Origin: PALSA-243 sp963743705
GTDB taxonomy: Bacteria > Acidobacteriota > Terriglobia > Bryobacterales > Bryobacteraceae
Assembly (NCBI GenBank): GCA_963743705.1
Contig: CAVUQS010000013.1
Coordinates: forward strand, 119,542 to 183,541
Direction: 5' to 3'
Length of the DNA stretch: 64,000 nt
The translations under genes were made by a program, and so were the position numbers. The notes below the pieces were generated by a model. The model searched no databases. It saw only the letters and a program-made list of their open reading frames with translations, and had not been told where the DNA came from. Shown one piece after another: positions 1-8,321 of the stretch. Numbering within the stretch: position 1 is the stretch's first letter; every line of letters starts with the position of its first letter.

Positions 1-612
1 GCCCTCGGTTTGCACAATGCGCTGCGGTTTTCGTTCTGGGAGGCGCGCGCGGCGGGCGATTTCACGACCCCGGCGAATCTCACCGTATTCAACGGCCAGA
101 CATACACGCCGAACACTCTGGTTTCCACCGATTACCTGGTCCAGAACCTGAAGATTTCGTTCGATTATCTGACGTGGCCGTACCCGGTGGAAAGCCGGCG
201 GTTCCGCTTCAAGACGCTGTGGCAGATTCAGTATGTATCGGCGCGGTCGGGTTTCGATGCGCCGCAGCTGCCGCTGACGGATTCAAACGGCAACCCGATC
301 ATCGACGCCAATGGCAACCCCATCAGCTACGCGTCAACCGGAACTAAGTGGTTCATACTGCCCACGCTGGGAGCGAGCGTGACCGAATACATCACGCGCA
401 ACATCCGCTTCGATGCGAGCGCGGACGGCTTCGCGATACCGCATCATTCGACGCTGTACGAGGGCGAATCGAGCTTGAGCGTGCGCGTGAGTGCGTTCGA
501 GCTGCGCGGCGGCGCGAAGCTATTCCACTTCAAGACGTCCACCAGCCAGGATTTTTATATGAAGGGCACGCTAGCGTCGGTGTTCTTTGGGATCCGCTGG
601 TATTCGCATTAA
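1..612 (+). CDS. Outer-membrane beta-barrel-like protein, 5' end missing
   Basis: The frame is open to the first base of the window, so the N-terminus lies upstream and only about 203 C-terminal residues are seen. The sequence alternates polar and aromatic or hydrophobic residues in strand-like blocks (for example LKISFDYLTWPY and LFHFKTS) and ends in FFGIRWYSH, as expected for the last strands of an outer-membrane barrel. A duplicated SNGNPI/ANGNPI turn lies in the middle. No signal peptide or catalytic motif can be seen. The exact family is not recognised; barrel character is inferred from composition and pattern only. Confidence 0.6.
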   Translation, partial: ALGLHNALRFSFWEARAAGDFTTPANLTVFNGQTYTPNTLVSTDYLVQNLKISFDYLTWPYPVESRRFRFKTLWQIQYVSARSGFDAPQLPLTDSNGNPIIDANGNPISYASTGTKWFILPTLGASVTEYITRNIRFDASADGFAIPHHSTLYEGESSLSVRVSAFELRGGAKLFHFKTSTSQDFYMKGTLASVFFGIRWYSH

Positions 613-628
613 TCGAAGAAATAATTAG

Positions 629-692
629 CCACAGATAAACACAGAAGATTCTGGTTTTGTCTTATCTGTGTTTATCCGTGCTTATCTGTGGC
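629..692. repeat. Inverted pair of CCACAGATAA-type repeat units; possible bidirectional terminator
   Basis: CCACAGATAAACACAGA at 629-645 is followed, in inverse orientation, by a longer unit at 662-692 (on the minus strand CCACAGATAAGCACGGATAA, then ACACAGATAA). The two can pair as a long imperfect hairpin between the convergent barrel and pseudouridine synthase genes, so a bidirectional terminator role is plausible. Repeats of this ATCTGTGTTTATCTGTGG type are known to me as dispersed intergenic elements in several environmental bacteria. The right unit is also translated as the C-terminus of the pseudouridine synthase. Confidence 0.6.
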
Positions 693-1429
693 CTAATCAG
701 CTTGGCCGCTTCTTCCGCACTTAACTTTCGCCATTTCCCAATTGGTAAATCGCCGATGATTATGCCGCCAATGGCTATGCGGACGAGCTTCAGAACCTTG
801 CTGTCCACGGCCTCCAACATGCGGCGGATTTGACGGTTGCGGCCTTCGGTGATGGTGATCGTCAGGTGCGTGTATTTTCCGCTGTCGCGCAGACGGTGGA
901 CTATGGCGGGACGCGTGGGGCCATCGCTTAGCTCGACGCCGCGGCGGAGTTTATCGAGCTGTTCGTCGGTCAGATGCGTCGAGGCTTTGATCTGGTAGGT
1001 TTTCGGGACTTTGTGTTCCGGGCTCATGATGCGATCGGCGAATTGCGTGTCGTTGGTGAGGATGAGCAGACCGCTGGTATCTAAATCAAGGCGGCCAACG
1101 GGCGAGAGCCACGCGCCGGCGTCGGCGATCAAGTCATAGACGGTAGACCGACCTTCCGGATCCTTGCGCGTGGTGAGATAGCCCTTCGGCTTATAGAGCA
1201 AGATATAAAGTTTCGCTGCCGATTCGAGAGGCTTGCCATCGAGAGTGACCCGGTCGCGGGAGAGATCGACCCAGTGATCGGGGTTGAGCATAACCTTGCC
1301 GTTGACGCGTACTTTTCCGGCGCCGATCCAGCTTCGGGCTTCGGTGCGAGAACCGATGCCGCGCTTCGAAAATATGCGCTCCAATGTTTTGAGAGGACGG
1401 TCGCCGGATTTAACAGGTGGCTTCGCCAT
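662..1429 (-). CDS. RsuA/RluB-family rRNA pseudouridine synthase
   Basis: 255 residues. An S4 RNA-binding domain (about residues 14-62, with RTEARSWIGAGKVRVNG) precedes the synthase domain. The family signature GRLDLDTSGLLILTND is at 112-127, with D115 as the catalytic aspartate, and the conserved EGRNRQIRRM lies near 195-205. The family isomerises a single uridine in 16S or 23S rRNA; this one looks nearest to the RluB/RluE/RluF branch, but the target base cannot be told. The last residues (PQISTDKHR) are encoded by a dispersed repeat unit, so the native C-terminus was probably replaced or extended. The gene is divergent from hutI, with 38 bp between start codons. Confidence 0.92.
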   Translation of the reverse strand: MAKPPVKSGDRPLKTLERIFSKRGIGSRTEARSWIGAGKVRVNGKVMLNPDHWVDLSRDRVTLDGKPLESAAKLYILLYKPKGYLTTRKDPEGRSTVYDLIADAGAWLSPVGRLDLDTSGLLILTNDTQFADRIMSPEHKVPKTYQIKASTHLTDEQLDKLRRGVELSDGPTRPAIVHRLRDSGKYTHLTITITEGRNRQIRRMLEAVDSKVLKLVRIAIGGIIIGDLPIGKWRKLSAEEAAKLIRPQISTDKHR

Positions 1430-1467
1430 GCGTTTTTGTCACTAATCGAAGATTTATCGATGCTACA

Positions 1468-2745
1468 GTGAAACTGATACGGGATACGAGTAACATCCTC
1501 ATTCGAGGCGCGCGGCAGTTACTGACGCTGCGCGGCTCGCGCACACCGCGCTGCGGATCCGGGTTAGCAGAACTGGGCATCATTGCAGACGGCGCCGCTT
1601 TGATCGTCAATGGCGCGCTATCCGAGGTCGGGCCATCGCGCCGCGTGGAAAATCTGGCGGCGGCGCGCGGCGCTATCGAGATCAACGCCGCCGGGCGCGT
1701 GGTCATGCCCGGCTTCATCGATTGTCACACGCATCTGGCGTTTCCGCCGCCGGGCGCGGGAAGCGAGCAACAGGACGCGGCGGCGCGTGCGCTGGCAGCG
1801 GATAGCGGAAAACGCACCGCGGGGCGGTGGCTGGCGTATCTCGCGATGATGGCGCGGCACGGCACAACGACCGTCGAGATCAAAACCGGCGCAGGGCCGA
1901 ACGAAGACGCCGAGAAGAAAATGCTGCGGGTGCTTTCCATGGTGCATGAGGAGCCTGTGGACGTGGTCGTGACTTACCTGTTTCGCATTCCACCGCCCGA
2001 CGCGATGAGTGACGGCATGGTCGCGGAGTACGCGCGCACGATTTTTGCCAGGGCGCTGCCGCGAATCCGCCAACGGAAACTGGCGCAGTTCGCGGATGTG
2101 GCGTGGGATGCATGGCCACAACATCACCCCTGGTTCGAGCGCTATCTCGCGGTGGCGCGCGCGGCTGGGTTCCCCTGCAAAGTGCACGCCGAAGATACGT
2201 ATGCGGCGGCGGCCGTCGCGCTGGCGGTGCGAAACCTCGCGGTGAGCGTGGATCACCTGGAACAAGCGACCGCATCGGAGGCCTCGATGCTGGCGGGGTC
2301 GCCAACCATGGCGACGCTGCTGCCGGCTGCGTCATTCCATGGCGGGCTGGGGAATGCGCCGGCGCGGGCGCTGGTGGATGCGGGCGTGGCGATCGCCATA
2401 GGCAGTAACTTCCATCCGCGCTACACTCCCACGCTGAACATGCAGACGGTGATTTCGCTGGCGTGTTTGCGGCTCGGCCTGACAGCCGCGGAAGCGATTT
2501 CCGCGGCGACGATCAACGGGGCGCACGCGCTCGGCTGCGCCACTTCGACGGGCTCGCTGGAGCCGGGCAAAGCGGCCGACCTGGTGATGCTCAACGTTTC
2601 GGATTACCGCGACGTGGCCAGTCACTTCGGCGCGAATCTGGTGCATACGACGATGAAGCGCGGCGAAGTCATATACCGCGAAGGCAACATCGTTTCGCGC
2701 GCGGGCCGAAACCGGCTGACTGGATCGCCCCTGGTGTTACACTGA
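1468..2745 (+). CDS. hutI: Imidazolonepropionase (HutI)
   Basis: About 425 residues. HutI hydrolyses 4-imidazolone-5-propanoate to N-formimino-L-glutamate, the third step of histidine degradation. Amidohydrolase features seen are the metal ligands in MPGFIDCHTHLAF (HxH near residues 87-89), KVHAED, SVDHLEQ, GSNFHPRYTPTLNMQ, and a C-terminal GSLEPGKAADLVMLN segment with YGANLV-like SHFGANLVHTTMKRGEVIY. The frame opens at 1417, but that would overlap the divergent synthase; the GTG at 1468 starts the normal N-terminus, and a TATCGA -10-like box lies 7 nt before it. ftcD two genes downstream handles the product. Confidence 0.93.
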   Translation: MKLIRDTSNILIRGARQLLTLRGSRTPRCGSGLAELGIIADGAALIVNGALSEVGPSRRVENLAAARGAIEINAAGRVVMPGFIDCHTHLAFPPPGAGSEQQDAAARALAADSGKRTAGRWLAYLAMMARHGTTTVEIKTGAGPNEDAEKKMLRVLSMVHEEPVDVVVTYLFRIPPPDAMSDGMVAEYARTIFARALPRIRQRKLAQFADVAWDAWPQHHPWFERYLAVARAAGFPCKVHAEDTYAAAAVALAVRNLAVSVDHLEQATASEASMLAGSPTMATLLPAASFHGGLGNAPARALVDAGVAIAIGSNFHPRYTPTLNMQTVISLACLRLGLTAAEAISAATINGAHALGCATSTGSLEPGKAADLVMLNVSDYRDVASHFGANLVHTTMKRGEVIYREGNIVSRAGRNRLTGSPLVLH

Positions 2746-2776
2746 AAGACATTTCGTTTCAGGAGTTGGTTCACTT

Positions 2777-4291
2777 ATGCGGCGAGGAAGCCTCCGTTCA
2801 ATTGTTCTTTTTTCGGCCTGGTGCGGTTTTCATGCGCTGGCGCAGCCACCGGTTACGCGGTTAAATCCCACGATCAAACAGATTGTCGATCAGGTGTCGC
2901 AGGAGCGCATCGGCGCCATTATGAAGCACCTGGGCGAGTATGGAACGCGCTATGTGGGCTCGGAGCAGGATAGCGAGACGCGCGGCATTGGCGCAGCGCA
3001 GCGGTGGATCGAGAAGGAATTCAAGGGCTACAGTCCGCGGCTCGAAGTGAGCCTCGATCACTTTTCGGTGAAGAAGAGCCAGCGCCTGTCGAAAGACGTG
3101 GATTTAGCGAATGTGGTGGCGGTGTTGCCGGGTAAGACGGACAAAGACCGCTACGTGATTATCGGCGGCCACTACGATTCGATTGCGGCACGGCGCAACC
3201 CGGGCGCGCAGCGAACGGACGAAGGCACGCCGAGCAACGCGGCCGATGTGGATCCGGAGGCGCCGGGAGTAGCCGATGACGCCAGCGGAACCGCCGCGAC
3301 CATGGAACTGGCGCGCGTCATGAGCCAGTATGAGTTCGACAAATCGATCATCTTCATTACCTTTGCGGCGGAAGAGATTGGGCTGAACGGGAGCAAAAAC
3401 TTCGCCGACGAAGCCAAGGCCAAGAACATGCAGATCGAGGCCATGTTGAACAACGACATCATCGGCTCCGATGTCTCCGGCAACGGCGCCTCGGCAAACG
3501 GCCGCCTGCGCGTGTTTTCGGAAAGCCCCGACGACTCGCCTTCGCGCACGCTGGCGCGTTATGTGAAGGAAATTGGCGAACGGTATGTGCCGTTCATGAC
3601 TGTGGATATGGTCTTCCGGCGCGACCGCTTCGGACGCGGCGGCGATCATACTTCTTTCGTACGCGATGGATTCGCGGCCGTGCGGTTCACAACGTCCAGC
3701 GAGAATTACGCCAATCAGCACACGGCGACCGACACGTTCGCGAATGCCTCGGTGCCTTACACGACGCGCGTGGCGAAGGTGAACGCGGCCGTATTGGCGA
3801 GTTTGGCGTTGGCGCCGAAACCGCCTGTGGTCGCTGCGCCGCGCGGCGCGGGATTCGGACGCGGACAAGGCGGCGGAGCAGGCGGCCGCGCAGGGGCGGC
3901 TGGTGGCGCGGCGGCGGGTACGCCGGAGGAACAGGCGGCACGGCGGACGGCGGCAGCTAATCGCCCGGGACTTGCGCGCGGCAAGGGCGGGTATGACGCG
4001 GCTCTGCACTGGGCGAACCCGAACCCCGAGGCCGATCTGGCTGGTTATGCGATCGTGATCCGCGATACGACGTCGCCGGTTTGGCAGCGCGAGATTTACG
4101 TTGGCAACGTCACCGAGTACACGCTGCCGGATGTATCGATCGACGATATCGTGATCGGCGTCAAGGCGATCGATAAGGACGGCAACCAGAGCCTGGTGTC
4201 AGTGTACGACCAGGCGCCACTGAACACCCAGCAACAGCAGCGGCCAGCGGATGGCGCCACACCGCCGCGCACGGGCGGCGGACAACAGTAA
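2777..4291 (+). CDS. Secreted M28-family zinc metallopeptidase
   Basis: 504 residues with a signal peptide (about 1-22, ending ALAQ). The M28 aminopeptidase core has the expected zinc and catalytic motifs: GGHYDS (H132, D134), ADDASG (D168), FAAEEIGLNGS (E199/E200), NNDIIGSD, and a late histidine in GGDHTSF. After the core comes a Gly/Ala/Arg-rich linker (about 355-400), then a fibronectin-like C-terminal segment (HWANPNPEADLAGYAIVIRD and after) and a Gln-rich tail. It lies between hutI and ftcD with a 2-bp gap to ftcD, so it is probably co-transcribed. It may release peptides or amino acids that feed histidine use, which is inference from position. Confidence 0.9.
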   Translation: MRRGSLRSIVLFSAWCGFHALAQPPVTRLNPTIKQIVDQVSQERIGAIMKHLGEYGTRYVGSEQDSETRGIGAAQRWIEKEFKGYSPRLEVSLDHFSVKKSQRLSKDVDLANVVAVLPGKTDKDRYVIIGGHYDSIAARRNPGAQRTDEGTPSNAADVDPEAPGVADDASGTAATMELARVMSQYEFDKSIIFITFAAEEIGLNGSKNFADEAKAKNMQIEAMLNNDIIGSDVSGNGASANGRLRVFSESPDDSPSRTLARYVKEIGERYVPFMTVDMVFRRDRFGRGGDHTSFVRDGFAAVRFTTSSENYANQHTATDTFANASVPYTTRVAKVNAAVLASLALAPKPPVVAAPRGAGFGRGQGGGAGGRAGAAGGAAAGTPEEQAARRTAAANRPGLARGKGGYDAALHWANPNPEADLAGYAIVIRDTTSPVWQREIYVGNVTEYTLPDVSIDDIVIGVKAIDKDGNQSLVSVYDQAPLNTQQQQRPADGATPPRTGGGQQ

Positions 4292-4293
4292 CT

Positions 4294-5184
4294 GTGGCGG
4301 CGCTCGTGGAGTGCGTCCCGAATTTTTCCGAGGGACGCGATCTGACGAAGGTAGATGCCATTGTCGACGCGATTGCGTCGGCGGGCGCTTCTATTTTGCA
4401 CCGGACGTCCGACCCGGACCACAACCGTTCCGTCATTACGTTTGCGGCGCCGCCCGAAATTGTTGGCGAGGCCGCTTTGCGCGGCGTGCGCCAGGCGGTC
4501 GAGACCATCGACTTGCGGACGCAGACGGGCGTGCATCCAAGAATTGGCGCGGCGGATGTAGTGCCGTTTGTCCCTCTGCGCGAGATTTCGATGGACGAGT
4601 GCGCCAGGCTGGCGACGGAAGTGGGCCGGCGCATTTGGGAGGAACTGGGCGTTCCTGTATACCTCTATGAGGCCTCGGCAAAGCGTGCGCAGTGCGTGAA
4701 TTTGCCGGACGTGCGGCGCGGAGGATTCGAGGGACTACGGGAAGAAGCGCTGGTAAACGCGGACCGGCGGCCCGATTTCGGCGGACCCGGGCTGCATGCC
4801 AGCGCGGGCGCGTGCGTGGTGGGCGCGCGCAAGCTGCTGGTGGCGTTTAATGCGCTGCTGGATACGGCGGACGTGAAAATTGCGCGCGAGATTGCGCGTG
4901 CGATTCGCGGGTCGTCGGGCGGATTGACCTGCGTGCGCGCGATGGGCGTGTATCTGGCGTCGAAGGGGCGCTCGCAGGTTTCCATGAACCTGACGGACTT
5001 TGAGCAGACGGGAATGCACACGGCGCTCGAAGCCGTGCGCGGTGAGGCTGCCAAGCGCGGAGCGACGGTGGTGGGAACGGAATTAATCGGCCTTGCTCCC
5101 GCCAAGGCGCTGGAAGAGGCGGCGGGAGCTTACTTACAGATCGAAGGCTTCGACTTAGGGCGTGTGTTAGAGAACCGTTTGTGA
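4294..5184 (+). CDS. ftcD: Glutamate formimidoyltransferase (FtcD, transferase domain only)
   Basis: 296 residues, starting with GTG at 4294, two bases after the M28 stop codon. The enzyme transfers the formimino group of N-formimino-glutamate to tetrahydrofolate, the last step of one histidine-degradation route. Seen: the N-terminal VECVPNFSEGRD, DPDHNRSV with the conserved histidine, TGVHPRIGAADVVPFVPL, and the SMNLTDFEQTGMH segment of the second subdomain. The length fits a stand-alone transferase without the cyclodeaminase domain found in the fused enzyme. hutH and hutU are not in the window. Confidence 0.95.
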   Translation: MAALVECVPNFSEGRDLTKVDAIVDAIASAGASILHRTSDPDHNRSVITFAAPPEIVGEAALRGVRQAVETIDLRTQTGVHPRIGAADVVPFVPLREISMDECARLATEVGRRIWEELGVPVYLYEASAKRAQCVNLPDVRRGGFEGLREEALVNADRRPDFGGPGLHASAGACVVGARKLLVAFNALLDTADVKIAREIARAIRGSSGGLTCVRAMGVYLASKGRSQVSMNLTDFEQTGMHTALEAVRGEAAKRGATVVGTELIGLAPAKALEEAAGAYLQIEGFDLGRVLENRL

Positions 5185-5268
5185 GGGACTAAGCCTCGCA
5201 TACTGTCCCGACATGATTTTAGACGCGGCCGGCGAGCGCGAAAATATAGGTCGAGAGGAAGATCACTC

Positions 5269-5631
5269 ATGCCCAGTAAGTGGATTACAATGCTTGGCCT
5301 GGCCACGTGCGTCTTATTACCGGCGCAATCCATCGCCGCCAGCAAAGCCGCGGACAAAACCACGCATGCCAAAGCAGAGCGCACGTCGTGGCCGACGGAA
5401 ACGCTCTCCGGTACGATCATGATGACGGACCCGGGCCAAAAGCTGTTAATCGTCCAAACCAAGGGAGGGACGCCGTTCGATTTCGAAGTCACTCCCGCGA
5501 CACGAATCGAATCGAATGGGCAGACCCTAACGTTTCAGGACCTGGCCAACGATACCAACAAGAATATCTCCGTGCGGTTTGTGCCGGAACGCAAAGGCGA
5601 CGTCGCGCGGTCGGTACACCTAACCAGTTAG
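5269..5631 (+). CDS. Small secreted protein of unknown function
   Basis: 120 residues. A signal peptide (about 1-23, ITMLGLATCVLLPAQSIAAS) is followed by an 85-residue domain containing SGTIMMTDPGQKLLIVQTKGGTPFDFEVTPATRIESNG. This pattern resembles small periplasmic beta-sheet domains that describe an OB-like or DUF5666-like fold, but I do not recognise it with certainty. The start ATG has a GAGAGGAAG Shine-Dalgarno sequence about 8 bases upstream. It converges on the esterase gene with a 15-bp gap. Confidence 0.75.
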   Translation: MPSKWITMLGLATCVLLPAQSIAASKAADKTTHAKAERTSWPTETLSGTIMMTDPGQKLLIVQTKGGTPFDFEVTPATRIESNGQTLTFQDLANDTNKNISVRFVPERKGDVARSVHLTS

Positions 5632-5646
5632 CGACTATTTGACGAC

Positions 5647-6618
5647 TTAATTCTTCTTCGCGGGCTCGTTGTACGAGCGCTCGACGGCGTCCTTCGGATC
5701 GCTCGAAACGCCGTGGTCGCGCCATAGCCAGCGCATCATATCCGGCAGGATCGCGCCGCCCATCTTTTGGCCGTGCTTATTCATGCCGAAGGCGTAGTTG
5801 AGGTCGTAACCCTTTTCCGTAAGAACCTGCATCATGCGCACGTTCTGGTAGAACCAATCGCGACGCTGATCGTAAGTTCCGCCGCGGCCCTCGCCGCGAT
5901 TGTCGTTGCGGCCGTCCTGCAGGAAAATACGGATCGGCTTCTTGTCGGCTTTGGCGATGACATCCGGATAGGTGTCGCCGTTGCGAATATTGGTGAAGCT
6001 GCCGACAATGCTCAACACTTTGTGGAATTGATCGGGGCGCTGCCACGCCACGGTGAAGGCGGCGATGGCGCCGGAGCTGGCGCCGCCGATCGCGCGGCGG
6101 TCGGGGTCTTTCGAGATGTTGTAATCCTTGTTGAGCGCAGGCATCAACTCGTCGACGATCACACTGGGATATTTATCGTCGAGCGAGTTGTATTCGGTGG
6201 GACGGTTGGTGGTGCGGTCGCCCCATTCGGTCTGCGGACTGGGCTCGGGCTGATCGGGGCGGCGGCCGGGATTGATGAATACGCCGATCATCACCGGAAG
6301 CTCGCGGCGGTAGATGAGGTTATCCATCACGTTCTGCGCGCGCAGATCGCCGTTGGGGTTCATAAACGCCTGGCCGTCGTTGAAAATCATCAGGCTGGCG
6401 GCTTTGGCGGCGCCGTATTGCGCGGGAACGTAGACCCAGTACGTGTGCTGTGTGCCGGGATAGGCTTTGCAGGGAAGCGTAAACGGCCCACGGATCTCGC
6501 CCTTCGGGACTCCGTCTTGCGGCATCGAATCGGGACCGAGTTTGTAGAAGGCGTCCGGATTATCGGCCTGGGCAAACGCAAACGAGGCCGCAAAAACGAG
6601 AGCGGCGGCGAGCTTCAT
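5647..6618 (-). CDS. Secreted alpha/beta-hydrolase esterase (Fes/enterochelin-esterase-like)
   Basis: About 323 residues. The frame opens upstream at 6666, but the ATG at 6618 begins a normal signal peptide (MKLAAALVFAASFAFAQ) and is chosen. The esterase core has YWVYVPAQY, LMIFNDGQAF, PVMIGVFINPG, and the nucleophile elbow AIGGASSGAIAAF with the serine in GASSG; the acid and histidine are likely in IFLQDGRNDNRG and GMNKHGQKMGG. This architecture matches esterases of the enterochelin/acetylxylan type; the substrate is unknown. Its start codon lies next to the stop codon of the upstream propeller gene, so the two are probably one operon. Confidence 0.87.
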   Translation of the reverse strand: MKLAAALVFAASFAFAQADNPDAFYKLGPDSMPQDGVPKGEIRGPFTLPCKAYPGTQHTYWVYVPAQYGAAKAASLMIFNDGQAFMNPNGDLRAQNVMDNLIYRRELPVMIGVFINPGRRPDQPEPSPQTEWGDRTTNRPTEYNSLDDKYPSVIVDELMPALNKDYNISKDPDRRAIGGASSGAIAAFTVAWQRPDQFHKVLSIVGSFTNIRNGDTYPDVIAKADKKPIRIFLQDGRNDNRGEGRGGTYDQRRDWFYQNVRMMQVLTEKGYDLNYAFGMNKHGQKMGGAILPDMMRWLWRDHGVSSDPKDAVERSYNEPAKKN

Positions 6619-6619
6619 A

Positions 6620-7594
6620 TCAGTTGCCCGCCCAAGCGAGACCGTCGGCGCCCTTGCCGGCGTCAATCAAGCGGCTGACCTTCCAGGTGGCGAGATCGAT
6701 CTCGGCAACCTTGCCGCTGGCGTCGCACGAAACATAGGCGGCTTTCTGATCGGGGCGGACCAGCGTTTCCTGCGGACTGGCGGGAACCTCGACCGTGTGC
6801 GCCACCTTCATGGCCGCAAGATCGACGGCGGCGACGAGATGCTTGTTGGGGATCGCGATCACCAGCCACTTGCCATCGCTGGTTACGAAGGAACCGTAGC
6901 CGGGGCCCGGCAGATCGACCCAAGTCTTGACTTTGTTGGTCGCCGTGTCGATGACGGCGAGGCGCGGGGCATCGACATCGGACGTGAAGACCCATTTGCC
7001 ATCGGTAGAGACGGAAATCCGCTGCACCTGCTTGGCGACGGGGATTACGGTGACCGTCTTATGCGCATCGAGATCGAGCACGGAGACGGTGCCCGGGCCC
7101 ACATTGGCGGTGTAAGCGTGTTTGCCGTCGCGAGCGATGGTAAACATGTGCGATTCGTTCTGGCCGGTCGGAACTTTCGCAACGACTTTGAGGGTCTTCG
7201 GATCGATGACGGAGATGGCTTGATCGAGTTCCGTGCTGACGTACAGAAAGCCATTCTTAGGGCCGAACATGGGGCAATGCGGCCGCACGCCGCGGCCGAA
7301 ATCCAGTTCGCCGGCGAGTTTGCGTTCCGCGAGATCGATGGCGACGATGTGCGTGCCGTCGGTGCCGGGCTTGCCGACGCCGGAGTTGCCATAAATGGGC
7401 ACGTAAGCCATGCGGCCATCCGGTGAAGCGATGACCTCGTGACCGGTGACGCCACCCTCATCGACAGCGGCGACTTGCTTGCCGGCCGCGGGGTCGATGA
7501 TGCCAAGGGTGTGGTCGCCTTTGTTGGCAACCAGCAGCCATTGGGCGGCGAAGGCGGGCATTCCTGCTAACGCTAACACAGCGAGTTTGCGCAT
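6620..7594 (-). CDS. YVTN/40-residue-repeat beta-propeller protein, secreted
   Basis: About 324 residues. The ATG at 7594 gives a signal peptide (MRKLAVLALAGMPAFA); the longer open frame upstream would run into yggS. Six to seven repeats of the YVTN type follow, each with blades such as YVSTELDQAISVIDPKTLKVVAKVPTG and AYTANVGPGTVSVLDLDAHKTV. Such propellers usually bind partners or act as periplasmic scaffolds, and no catalytic motif is visible. The esterase gene follows with a 1-bp gap, which suggests that the two secreted proteins act together. Confidence 0.88.
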   Translation of the reverse strand: MRKLAVLALAGMPAFAAQWLLVANKGDHTLGIIDPAAGKQVAAVDEGGVTGHEVIASPDGRMAYVPIYGNSGVGKPGTDGTHIVAIDLAERKLAGELDFGRGVRPHCPMFGPKNGFLYVSTELDQAISVIDPKTLKVVAKVPTGQNESHMFTIARDGKHAYTANVGPGTVSVLDLDAHKTVTVIPVAKQVQRISVSTDGKWVFTSDVDAPRLAVIDTATNKVKTWVDLPGPGYGSFVTSDGKWLVIAIPNKHLVAAVDLAAMKVAHTVEVPASPQETLVRPDQKAAYVSCDASGKVAEIDLATWKVSRLIDAGKGADGLAWAGN

Positions 7595-7619
7595 TCCGGA
7601 ATTATACTGCGCGGCCCCA

Positions 7620-8321
7620 ATGAATCCCAAGGCGGCGCTTATACTGAAGGCGGTGCCGGATACCCTAAGCGAGAGATTGCAGGTGGTGCGCGAGCGGATA
7701 ACGAGCGCGGCAGAACGCTGCCGGCGCGACCCTGGCGGCATTTTGCTGCTCGCAGTGACCAAGATTTTTCCGGCTTCGGTGATTCGCGACGCCTACGAAC
7801 TGGGGCTGCGCGATTTCGGCGAAAACTACGTGCAGGAATTCGAGGGCAAGGCGCCAGAGCTGAGCGGCCTTGCGGGAGCGCGGTTTCATCTGATCGGGCA
7901 TCTGCAGTCGAACAAATCGAAAAAGGCCGCCGAGCTTTTTCAGGTGATTCAGACGGTAGATTCGCCAAAGCTGGCGCGGCGGCTGAACGAATCGAGGCAG
8001 CCGCTTGGCGTGATGCTCGAAGTCAAACTCTCAGAGGAAGACGCGAAGAGCGGCGCGGCGCCCGAAGAGTTGCCGGAACTGATCGCGGCGGTGCGGGAAT
8101 GCCCGCAGCTTCGTCTGGACGGGCTGATGACGATGCCGCCGTGGTCAGACGACCCGGAAGCGGCGCGGCCTTACTTCCAGCGGCTGCGGGAATTGTCGGA
8201 GCGGCTCGGCGTGGCGGGGCTTTCCATGGGAATGTCGCACGATCTGGAAACCGCGATCGAAGAAGGCTCGACCTGCGTTCGCGTGGGCACGGCGCTATTC
8301 GGCAAGCGGAAGAAGGCGTGA
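7620..8321 (+). CDS. yggS: YggS/PROSC-family pyridoxal-phosphate homeostasis protein
   Basis: 233 residues with the ATG at 7620. The family binds PLP on a single alanine-racemase-like barrel and buffers cellular PLP. Seen: the PLP lysine in LLAVTKIFP, FGENYVQEF, HLIGHLQSNKSKKA, LMTMPPWS, and the C-terminal LSMGMSHDLETAIEEGSTCVRVGTALFG. The length is normal for the family. A TATACT -10 box at 7603-7608 lies only 11 nt before the ATG and there is no clear Shine-Dalgarno sequence; a GTG at 7653 with GAAGG upstream is an alternative start. The stop overlaps the start of the glycosyltransferase gene. Confidence 0.93.
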   Translation: MNPKAALILKAVPDTLSERLQVVRERITSAAERCRRDPGGILLLAVTKIFPASVIRDAYELGLRDFGENYVQEFEGKAPELSGLAGARFHLIGHLQSNKSKKAAELFQVIQTVDSPKLARRLNESRQPLGVMLEVKLSEEDAKSGAAPEELPELIAAVRECPQLRLDGLMTMPPWSDDPEAARPYFQRLRELSERLGVAGLSMGMSHDLETAIEEGSTCVRVGTALFGKRKKA

